A DNA stretch of 64,000 bases from contig NZ_JZHZ01000007.1 of NCBI RefSeq assembly GCF_000963005.1, forward strand, positions 1,818,848 through 1,882,847, given 5' to 3'. Positions within the stretch are counted from its first letter, which is position 1. Each line of letters begins with the position of its first letter. The DNA comes from Xanthomonas sp. GPE 39. GTDB lineage: Bacteria > Pseudomonadota > Gammaproteobacteria > Xanthomonadales > Xanthomonadaceae. The notes beneath the pieces are model-generated. The model was given only the letters and a program-made list of their open reading frames with translations. It did no database searches and was not told the origin of the DNA. The position numbers and the translations under genes were made by a program. Shown one piece after another: positions 40,332 to 47,052 of this stretch.

Positions 40332-41768
40332 TTAAACAGCCTGCTTGGCGCGGGTCAGCAACTGATCCAGCAGCGACAGACCCAGATCGATTTCCTCGTG
40401 GCTGATATGCAGCGACGGCGCCAGAGTGATGACGTTCTTGTAGTAACCGCCCACGTCCAGCACCAAGCCGATGCGCTTGCCGTTATGGCGTAGCTCACCT
40501 TCCAGCCCCATATCGACCATGGTGTCGAGCAACTTGCGATTGGGAGTGAAGCCATCGGCCTGGCAGATTTCCGCACGCAGCGCCAAGCCCAGACCATCCA
40601 CATCGCCGATTTCCGGATGACGCCGCTGCAGGTCACGCAGACCATCGAGGAAATGCGCGCCCTTGGCCATCACCATTGCCTCGTAGTCGGTCTCGGCCAA
40701 CATGCGCATGGTTTCGAGACCCACCGCAGTTCCCAGCGGGTTGGAGGCGAAGGTGGAATGGGTCGAACCCGGCGGGAACACGGTCGGGTTGATCAACTCC
40801 TCGCGCGCCCAAATGCCGGCCAGCGGATTGAGGCCGTTGGTCAGCGCCTTGCCGAACACCAGCACATCCGGGGTCACGCCGAAATGCTCGATCGCCCACA
40901 GCTTACCGGTGCGGAAGAAGCCCATCTGGATTTCGTCCACAACCATCAAGATGCCGTACTGATCCAACACCTTCTTCAAGCCAGTGAAGAAATTTGGCGG
41001 TGGAATCACGTAACCGCCGGTGCCTTGGATTGGCTCGACGTAGAACGCCGCGTATTCGCACTGGCCGGCCTTGGGATCCCACACGCCGTTGTATTCGGTC
41101 TCGAACAAGCGCGCGAACTTGGCCACGCACTGCTCGCCGTATTCCTCCTTGGACATGCCCTTGGGGCCACGGAAGTGGTAAGGGAATTCAATGAACTGGG
41201 CGCGGTCGAAATGACCGAAACGACGACGGTAGCGATACGAAGAGGTGATCGCCGAGGCACCCAAGGTGCGACCGTGGTAGCCACCCTCGAACGCAAACAC
41301 CAGGCTCTTGCCAGCGCTGGCATTACGCACCAGCTTCAGCGAATCCTCCACCGACTGCGCCCCGCCCACGTTGAAGTGAACACGGCCCTTGCGGCCCCAC
41401 TTGCGCTCGGCATCCTGAGCGATGGTCTTGGCCAGTTCGATCTTGGTCGGGTGCAGATATTGGCTGGCAACCTGCGGCAGACTATCGATCTGCCGCTTCA
41501 GCGCATCGTTCAAGCGCGGATTGGCGTAACCGAAATTGACCGCCGAATACCACATCTGCAGGTCCAGATAAGGGACATCGTCGGTGTCGTACAGATAGCT
41601 ACCATCGCAGCGTTCGAAGATGCGCGGCGGCTCGCTGTAATGCACAGTATCGCCATAGGAGCAGTACAGGGCTTCGTCGGCCAGCATCTGCGCGTCGTCG
41701 AGCGCGCGCGCGTGATCAGCGCCAGCGTGTGACTCAAGCGGCGTGGAAAGCGAAACATTCCGGTTCAT
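40332..41768 (-). CDS. Class III (omega) PLP aminotransferase
   Basis: 478 residues of the class III family (ornithine/diaminobutyrate/GABA type). The pieces visible are FNVGGAQSVEDSLKLVRN (PLP phosphate loop), YHGRTLGASAITSSYRYRR, VEPIQGTGGYVIPPPNFF, VVDEIQMGFFRTGK (Asp to the PLP ring) and the Schiff-base Lys in LVFGKALTNGLNPLAG. It transfers an amino group to or from a terminal aldehyde or ketone. Its gene is five bases downstream of a HAD phosphatase gene, implying a phosphatase-aminotransferase pair. The exact substrate cannot be read from sequence. Confidence 0.88.
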   Translation of the reverse strand: MNRNVSLSTPLESHAGADHARALDDAQMLADEALYCSYGDTVHYSEPPRIFERCDGSYLYDTDDVPYLDLQMWYSAVNFGYANPRLNDALKRQIDSLPQVASQYLHPTKIELAKTIAQDAERKWGRKGRVHFNVGGAQSVEDSLKLVRNASAGKSLVFAFEGGYHGRTLGASAITSSYRYRRRFGHFDRAQFIEFPYHFRGPKGMSKEEYGEQCVAKFARLFETEYNGVWDPKAGQCEYAAFYVEPIQGTGGYVIPPPNFFTGLKKVLDQYGILMVVDEIQMGFFRTGKLWAIEHFGVTPDVLVFGKALTNGLNPLAGIWAREELINPTVFPPGSTHSTFASNPLGTAVGLETMRMLAETDYEAMVMAKGAHFLDGLRDLQRRHPEIGDVDGLGLALRAEICQADGFTPNRKLLDTMVDMGLEGELRHNGKRIGLVLDVGGYYKNVITLAPSLHISHEEIDLGLSLLDQLLTRAKQAV

Positions 41769-41773
41769 CAGGA

Positions 41774-42466
41774 TCAGGCTCTTTGGGTAACGGGAAGAGG
41801 AAAGGACACTCTGTGCGCAGCCGGCGCGACGAGTGCGGGTAACAACGCGATGGCGTCATCGAAGCCGGTGATTGCGCAATGGGCAATGCCGTTGGCGCGG
41901 CAATGGCGCAGCAGACCGTCCTTGGCAAAGACCAGATCCGCCTTGCCGGCCAGACAAAAATCCGAGCGACCATCACCGATGAGTAAGGTCTGGTGCACTG
42001 GCGCCTGCTGCGCCATCACCGCGCACTTGCAGGTGCCGCTGGGGCAGTCCGGCTGCGCATGCGGAGAGGCCATCCGCCACTGCCCGGCGTCGGTACGCAA
42101 CAGGCGGTTGGCGATGATCGGCAACTGGTGCAATCCATGCCGGGCCAGGATCCGCGCGATGGCATAGTCCAGGCCATCGCTGACGATGCTCAACGGTATG
42201 CCCAGGCGCTCGGCAAGATGGACGAAGCGCACGAACGCCGGATCGATGCGTACTGCGTCGAGCACTTGGTGCAGTGCCTCCACATCCCCGCCGATCAAGG
42301 CGACCTGTCCAGTCATGCACTCGCGGGCACCGATCCGTCCGGCCACCCAATCGTCTTCCAGCTCGCGCCAGCCAGGCTGCCCGAGATGCTCAAGCAGGCT
42401 GTCGGTTACGTCCTGCAATGACACGGTACCGTCAAAATCGCAAAGAATGTTCCACTGGTGGTACAA
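41774..42466 (-). CDS. HAD-IB phosphatase (SerB/MtnX-like)
   Basis: 230 residues. Motif I LCDFDGTVS (nucleophile Asp about residue 10), motif II SIVSDGLDY, a cap with CPSGTCKC, and motif IV LIGDGRSDFC. These are the features of phosphoserine phosphatase-like and MtnX-like HAD-IB enzymes. No ATG or GTG is available; TTG at 42466 is taken as the start because AGGAG lies about nine bases upstream. It would remove phosphate from a small metabolite, presumably the substrate or product of the aminotransferase next to it. Confidence 0.83.
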   Translation of the reverse strand: MYHQWNILCDFDGTVSLQDVTDSLLEHLGQPGWRELEDDWVAGRIGARECMTGQVALIGGDVEALHQVLDAVRIDPAFVRFVHLAERLGIPLSIVSDGLDYAIARILARHGLHQLPIIANRLLRTDAGQWRMASPHAQPDCPSGTCKCAVMAQQAPVHQTLLIGDGRSDFCLAGKADLVFAKDGLLRHCRANGIAHCAITGFDDAIALLPALVAPAAHRVSFPLPVTQRA

Positions 42467-42856
42467 ATCGACTCTCCTGCTAGTGGATAGAGAGCCTAGA
42501 GCGACAGTCTTTCACAGCCCTTTCGCAACAGGGGAAGTACGAGGCGCAAGCTGAACCGCTCGGCACAAGCGCCGACATGATCGCAGCGCCCAGCGACATC
42601 GAACGGATACAGCACCGGACGCATCTACCCGAAAAGAGAGACGGCAAGACCCGATGCATGCCACGACATCGAGATGCTCTACAACCCAATCGCAGAGTTT
42701 GTTCCTCTGGCGACTTGTCACCTGCAGAGTTGAACGGCGCTGCGCGCAGAGCGCAGACCGGATGTCCCGATGACCGCAGACAGCGCTCGAACACGCCGCA
42801 GAATTACGACAGATGAACGACCGCCGCCCCTGCAAACACAGGAGCGGCTTCCAAAT
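42467..42856 (-). other. Intergenic region between tRNA-Leu and the HAD phosphatase gene
   Basis: About 390 bases with no supportable gene. It should hold the promoter of the phosphatase-aminotransferase unit and the tRNA terminator (hairpin listed separately). It lies at the 3' end of a tRNA gene, a common integration site, but I found no copy of the tRNA 3' end elsewhere in the window. Confidence 0.5.
42824..42847 (-). terminator. Hairpin after tRNA-Leu
   Basis: On the minus strand, CCGCTCCTG and CAGGGGCGG pair over nine positions (one G-U) around a six-base loop, starting ten bases beyond the CCA end. No T-tract follows, so termination strength is uncertain. Confidence 0.5.
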
Positions 42857-43167
42857 TGGTGCCCGAGGCCGGAATCGAACCGGCACGCCTTGCGGCGAGG
42901 GATTTTCTTACCACTTCGGCTTTCGCCGCCAGCGCATGCGCTGTTCGTGGTCTGGAGCACGCCTTCACCATGGCCTTGCGACCGTAGGTGCCCACCGTCT
43001 GCTCTCTACACCTTCCCAGACGTTGAGTCTGGACTTGGCTCGGCATTGGCTCGGATACCAGGGCATCCAGGGCTTTCACCGACTTTGACGGGCTTCACTT
43101 CGGACGTTTCCCTCCGAAGGCTCAAATTGTTTAAGTCCCTTGTGTCTACCAATTTCACCACTCGGGC
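42857..43167 (-). tRNA. tRNA-Leu(UAA) interrupted by a group I intron
   Basis: Exon 1 is 43167-43133 (35 nt, from GCCCGAG through the D-arm to the anticodon-loop CUU). Exon 2 is 42906-42857 (50 nt, AAAAUCCCU, variable arm CGCC-GCAA-GGCG, T-arm GCCGG-UUCGAUU-CCGGC, acceptor CUCGGGC, discriminator A and encoded CCA). Joined, the anticodon stem AGGGA/UCCCU closes a seven-base loop CUUAAAA with anticodon UAA, and the acceptor GCCCGAG/CUCGGGC pairs fully. The gene is unreadable as a tRNA without removing the 226-nt insert between positions 34 and 35 of the anticodon. Leu family is given by the long variable arm and the anticodon. Confidence 0.95.
42907..43132 (-). ncRNA. Group I self-splicing intron in tRNA-Leu(UAA)
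   Basis: 226 nt with no open reading frame. P1 pairs exon CUU with intron GAG, giving a U-G pair at the 5' splice site, and the intron ends in the required G. P2 is CUUCGGA/UCCGAAG. P5 is capped by a GAAA loop (GGU-GAAA-GCC). GCCGAGCCAAG matches the P4/J region, and UAGAGAGCAGACGG with later UGCUCC forms the P7/P3 core (GAGCA/UGCUC; GCCC..GUC with GACGG.GGGC). P9 elements include CAGCGCAUGCGCUG and GGC-GAAA-GCC. The insertion site and start (AAACAAUUUGAG) are nearly those of the cyanobacterial tRNA-Leu intron, subgroup IC3. Catalytic competence is inferred. Confidence 0.92.
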
Positions 43168-43423
43168 AGTGCATGGCGTGCCTGCACACACCATTGCTGC
43201 TGCTGACTCGCGCTTGGCTTCTGCCAAGCCGCGAAGCTACATCTTGGGCACTCTCAGACGGCTGTCAACCCTGATCTCTTGCATCGACAGCAACAGCTCG
43301 CAAAACTTGACAAAACGGATCTGAACTCCAATGCGCCCACAAGCCTGACCATCCTGACCAAGTGACGCTAGCGTGCCTGATTGCGTGCGAATTGAAAACT
43401 AGAACGCGTTCGTCCATGGCGTC

Positions 43424-43610
43424 AAATTCAGCTCTCATCACGCAGTCCTGATTGCCCAGGCGTTGTTGCGCGGTGTCGGCGTTGTAGCCCATCTGCCATC
43501 TGCCGCAGTGACGCGTCCGAACTCAGCCACACCCGGTAATTGGTGAAGCGTGGATCCTCCTCCAGCGTGTGGCTGTCGTTGGATTGCACGTTGAACAGGC
43601 TGGCACTGGG
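43424..43610 (-). pseudogene. Filamentous hemagglutinin-like (FhaB-type adhesin) fragment
   Basis: On the minus strand one frame reads EEDPRFTNYRVWLSSD (43556-43515 for the core), and a different frame resumes with MGYNADTAQQRLGNQDCVM from 43492. Joined, they match the stretch of two-partner-secretion adhesins that reads roughly TDPRFTNYRQWLSSDY..LGYDP...QKRLGDGF. The shift of frame near 43495-43510 and the lack of the rest of a several-thousand-residue gene make this a relic. Conserved-motif recognition is from memory of the family. Confidence 0.72.
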
Positions 43611-43821
43611 CATCTGCGTGTCCGACGTGCCGGTCACGATGCGATCCGGCGAACCACCCGTCGCCTTGAACGCCACGCGGCCACCGACTGCACCCTGCAC
43701 GCTCAGCGTGCCGATGGCGGCAATGTGCGCGGAGAGAGTGTGCAGCAACAAGCATTCACCAAGCCAGCCGACGCCAGGCAAAGAGAAACCATCGACGTTT
43801 GTGAAGCAAATGCTCAGCCCC

Positions 43822-44042
43822 ATGATGACGCGCGAGCGGCCTCCTGCCCTGAATGCTGCGCACAACGTCCGCCGCGACGCGTGCGTCCACCCCAAGAGTG
43901 CACCGACGATGATGCCGACAGCCCCCAGCTCGTGCCCGCACTCAGACTGCGTGTCCGCTGGCTGGAACAGTTGGGCTTCGCCATCGGGTGCAAACTGCGC
44001 ATCACTGTGCGTGATCGTGAGTTGGTGCACTTTGCGGGGTGA
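43822..44042 (+). pseudogene. SymE-like toxin fragment
   Basis: The end of this region reads VPALRLRVRWLEQLGFAIG followed by a CKLRITVRDRELV end, a good match to the SwapB-type fold of SymE family toxins (LRLxGRWLEQAGFxxGxxVxV). A fitting N-terminal part, MMTRERPPALNAAHNVRRD, lies in another frame from 43822, so a frameshift between about 43885 and 43925 splits the gene. It sits opposite to and overlapping no intact gene, in decayed DNA between tRNA-Leu and rpfB. Weak N-terminal match; strong C-terminal match. Confidence 0.65.
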
Positions 44043-44312
44043 ACAGCGCATGCCACTGGAAGAACTATGAAGACCGAAGTGACACCGTTCAACTGACAGA
44101 CTCGCGCTTTCGTGTCTTGGGATTTTTACTGCAACGCCTTCTAGCTCAGGACGATCACTCGCACGATGCGTGGCGACCGTGTTCATTGGGTTATCGCACA
44201 CCGTCCACTGTGCGTGGTTCGACTTTTCATCTTGGGTCGGTATGCTGCCAGAGTAAAAATACGCTCGATAGCATGCGTCAAACACCCATCAATAGGTCTT
44301 TTGGAGTGGCAT

Positions 44313-45995
44313 ATGAGTCTGGATCGTCCATGGTTGCAGAGTTACCCGCCCGGCGTTGACGCCACGATCAACGTCGAAGCGTACCGCTCGGTCGCCGATG
44401 TGTTCGAAACCTCCGTGGCCAAGTTCAGCGACAAGCCTGCGTACTCCAACTTCGGCACCACCCTGAGCTACCGCGAAGTCGGCGCGCTGTCCCGGCAATT
44501 CGCCGCTTATCTACTGGGGGAGCTGCACCTCAAGAAAGGGGACCGGGTCGCGCTGATGATGCCGAACTGTCTGCAGTACCCGATCGCCACCTTCGGCGTG
44601 TTGCTGGCCGGCATGACCGTGGTCAACGTCAATCCCTTGTACACCACACGCGAACTACGTCATCAACTGGTCGATTCTGGCGCCAGCGCCATCGTGGTGA
44701 TCGAAAATTTCGCCAAGACCGTGCAGGACGTGCTGGCGGACACGTCAATCAAACAGGTCATCGTTACAGGGATGGGCGACATGCTCGACTTTCCCAAGGG
44801 AGCATTGTTCAACTTCGTCCTGCGCTACGTCAAAAAACTAGTGCCCGACTACGCCATTCCCAACGCGATTCGCTTTCGCGAGGCGCTCGCACTCGGACGC
44901 AAGCACACGCTGCCGCAACTGGATATCACGCACGAGGACATCGCGTTCCTGCAATACACAGGCGGCACCACCGGCGTCGCCAAGGGCGCGATGTTGACCC
45001 ACCGCAATCTGGTGGCGAATATGCTGCAAGCCGGCCATTGGATCACCGCGGCCAGCAAGCTGGAAGAAGGCAAGGAAGTCATCATCACCGCACTGCCGAT
45101 GTACCACATCTTCGCATTGACCGCGAACGGGCTAGCCTTCATGCAGCTCGGCGGACTCAATCACCTGATCAGCAACCCGCGCGACATGGTCGGCTTCGTC
45201 AAGGAGTTGAAGCGCTTCCCCTTTACCGCCTTCACCGGGGTCAATACTTTGTTCAATGGCCTGTTGAACACGCCCGGCTTTGCACAATTGGATTTCTCCT
45301 CACTCAAGTGCACATTGGGCGGTGGCATGGCGGTGCAACGCGCTGTCGCCGAACACTGGAAACAGGTCACCGGCGTCACCGTGGTGGAAGCCTATGGACT
45401 CACCGAAACCTCACCAGGCGCCTGCATCAATCCATTGACGCTGAGCGAATACAACGGCTCTATTGGACTGCCGATTCCCTCTACCGATGCCTGCATCAAG
45501 AACGACCAAGGGCAAATCATGGCACAGGGCGAGATCGGCGAGTTGTGTATCCGTGGTCCACAGGTGATGAAAGGCTACTGGCGCCGCCCAGAGGAAACCG
45601 CACAGGTGATCGATTCCGAAGGCTGGTTCCGAACCGGCGACATGGCGCGAATGGACCAACAAGGATTCTTCTATATCGTCGACCGCAAGAAGGACATGAT
45701 CCTGGTTTCAGGCTTCAACGTATACCCGAACGAGATCGAGGAAATCATCGCGATGATGCCCGGGGTGCTGGAAGTGGCGGTGGTCGGCGTACCGGACGAA
45801 AAATCCGGCGAAGCGGTCAAGGTGGTCATCGTCAAAAAAGACCCGAAACTGACCGTCGAAGAGGTAAAGGCACACGCCCGTGCCAATCTAACCGGCTACA
45901 AGCAGCCGCGCATCGTCGAATTCCGCGAGGAATTGCCCAAGACCAATGTCGGCAAGATTCTGCGACGGGAGTTGCGCGATATCCAGACGCATTAG
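44313..45995 (+). CDS. rpfB: Long-chain acyl-CoA ligase RpfB (DSF turnover)
   Basis: 560 residues, the length of Xanthomonas RpfB. It activates fatty acids to acyl-CoA and, in the rpf system, helps turn over DSF signals. AMP-binding motifs are present: LQYTGGTTGVAKGAMLTH (about residue 213), EAYGLTETSPGAC, GWFRTGDMA and KDMILVSGFNVYPNEIEE, with the catalytic Lys in RELPKTNVGKILRRELR. ATG 44313 is preferred over upstream starts because GGAG lies six bases before. It is followed by rpfF after 129 bases on the same strand. The aconitase gene rpfA usually linked to rpfB is not beside it here. Confidence 0.95.
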   Translation: MSLDRPWLQSYPPGVDATINVEAYRSVADVFETSVAKFSDKPAYSNFGTTLSYREVGALSRQFAAYLLGELHLKKGDRVALMMPNCLQYPIATFGVLLAGMTVVNVNPLYTTRELRHQLVDSGASAIVVIENFAKTVQDVLADTSIKQVIVTGMGDMLDFPKGALFNFVLRYVKKLVPDYAIPNAIRFREALALGRKHTLPQLDITHEDIAFLQYTGGTTGVAKGAMLTHRNLVANMLQAGHWITAASKLEEGKEVIITALPMYHIFALTANGLAFMQLGGLNHLISNPRDMVGFVKELKRFPFTAFTGVNTLFNGLLNTPGFAQLDFSSLKCTLGGGMAVQRAVAEHWKQVTGVTVVEAYGLTETSPGACINPLTLSEYNGSIGLPIPSTDACIKNDQGQIMAQGEIGELCIRGPQVMKGYWRRPEETAQVIDSEGWFRTGDMARMDQQGFFYIVDRKKDMILVSGFNVYPNEIEEIIAMMPGVLEVAVVGVPDEKSGEAVKVVIVKKDPKLTVEEVKAHARANLTGYKQPRIVEFREELPKTNVGKILRRELRDIQTH

Positions 45996-46124
45996 GCAAC
46001 TCTGCGAATGGTGGCGCAGAAGAGTACGGGCTCAGTGTACCCGGGTGTAGCATCCATGGCGTGGAAACGCACTCGCCCGCTGCGCCACACTACTTTTTGC
46101 GGGCGCATATTTCGAGACCCCGCC

Positions 46125-46994
46125 ATGAACATGATCGATACCCTGCCCCGTTCCCTTTCCTATTCCAGCATCCGCATCGACGCCAATAGCGAAAACGAGA
46201 GTCAATGGCTGTACATGCACGCAAATGCACAACCGGGAGTGCGTCCCTGCTTCCATAGCTATATGATCGACGATGTACTTACTGCATTCGAGGCGATGAC
46301 CACATCGCCGCATTCTTCAAGAAAAGCAACGCTGAAACATTTGGTTATCGCCTCTGATGCGAGCGTATTCAATCTTGGAGGCGATCTCGCGCTTTTTTCG
46401 GAACTCATCCGCAAAAAGGATCGTGCGCGGCTTCTCAGTTACGCCACCCGCTGTATTAACGGCGTCCACCAGCTACACCAGGGATTCGCTGGTGATGTCC
46501 GCACCATCGCGCTGTTACAGGGCGATGCACTGGGCGGCGGCCTGGAAATGGCACTGGCATGCCACACCATCGTCGCCGAGGAAGGCGTCACGATGGGTTT
46601 GCCCGAGGGCATCTTTGGCCTGATTCCAGGCATGGGGGCTTACAGCTTCCTCTGCAAGCGCGTCGCTCCTCATGTGGCCGAGCGCATCATTCTGGGCGCG
46701 GATCTATACAGCAGCGAACAGATGTACACGATGGGTATCGTCGATGTACTGGTACCAAAGAACGAGGGCGTGGAGCGCGTCAAGCAACTCATCCATAACC
46801 AGCGCCGCAATCCGCAATCGTATTTGGCGATGAACGCCGCACGCAATCTGGCACAAGCGGTGTCGCTGCAGGAATTGCAGGCGATCACCGAGATATGGGT
46901 CGATTCGGCATTGGCGCTGGACGAAAAATCGCTGCGGACCATGGATCGCCTGGTACGTGCGCAAACCCGACGCGTACAAAACCTCGCGACCTGA
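46125..46994 (+). CDS. rpfF: DSF synthase RpfF (enoyl-CoA hydratase-like)
   Basis: Makes cis-2-unsaturated fatty acid signals (DSF family) from acyl-ACP by dehydratase and thioesterase action. 289 residues, equal to the family. The crotonase oxyanion and active-site region is LQGDALGGGLEMALACH with one catalytic Glu, and MGLPEGIFGLIPGMGAYSF carries the second. The C-terminal ITEIWVDSALALDEKSLRTMDRLVRAQTRR is nearly invariant in RpfF. The N-terminal 70 residues are much less like those of X. campestris than the rest, which could mean altered RpfC contact. ATG 46125 and 46131 are both possible starts. Confidence 0.94.
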   Translation: MNMIDTLPRSLSYSSIRIDANSENESQWLYMHANAQPGVRPCFHSYMIDDVLTAFEAMTTSPHSSRKATLKHLVIASDASVFNLGGDLALFSELIRKKDRARLLSYATRCINGVHQLHQGFAGDVRTIALLQGDALGGGLEMALACHTIVAEEGVTMGLPEGIFGLIPGMGAYSFLCKRVAPHVAERIILGADLYSSEQMYTMGIVDVLVPKNEGVERVKQLIHNQRRNPQSYLAMNAARNLAQAVSLQELQAITEIWVDSALALDEKSLRTMDRLVRAQTRRVQNLAT

Positions 46995-47017
46995 ACGGAT
47001 AAGACCATGGTCCGCTA

Positions 47018-47042
47018 ATAGCCCGGTTTTACACCGGGCTAT
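47018..47042. terminator. Hairpin between convergent rpfF and rpfC
   Basis: ATAGCCCGG / CCGGGCTAT, nine perfect pairs around TTTTACA, placed between the rpfF stop and the convergent rpfC stop 11 bases further on. No T-tract; likely a shared end for both transcripts. Confidence 0.6.
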
Positions 47043-47052
47043 AACGCGAACG

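Larger units (their letters stand above)
43168..44312. other. Decayed accessory DNA between tRNA-Leu and rpfB
   Basis: About 1.1 kb with no intact gene. It contains the adhesin and SymE-like relics listed separately, a CTTGGC-TTCT-GCCAAG hairpin at 43213-43228 just upstream of the tRNA, and the rpfB promoter region. The open frame on the minus strand at 43428-44285 is not a gene: only its adhesin-like end has any family resemblance and it runs over the rpfB leader. Confidence 0.6.

Noticed and set aside
42857-42906. tRNA-Leu 3' end as an integration site of the 33.7-42.5 kb cluster
   Set aside because: The orientation is suitable, but I saw no second copy of the tRNA 3' end and no integrase, so an island boundary is not supported.
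42577-43324. Open frames running through the tRNA-Leu region on both strands
   Set aside because: They run through a structured tRNA and intron; the sequence is explained by RNA structure, and no protein family is visible.
43428-44285. Minus-strand open frame of 285 codons upstream of rpfB
   Set aside because: Only its last quarter resembles an adhesin and is frameshifted; the rest overlaps the SymE-like relic on the other strand and the rpfB leader.
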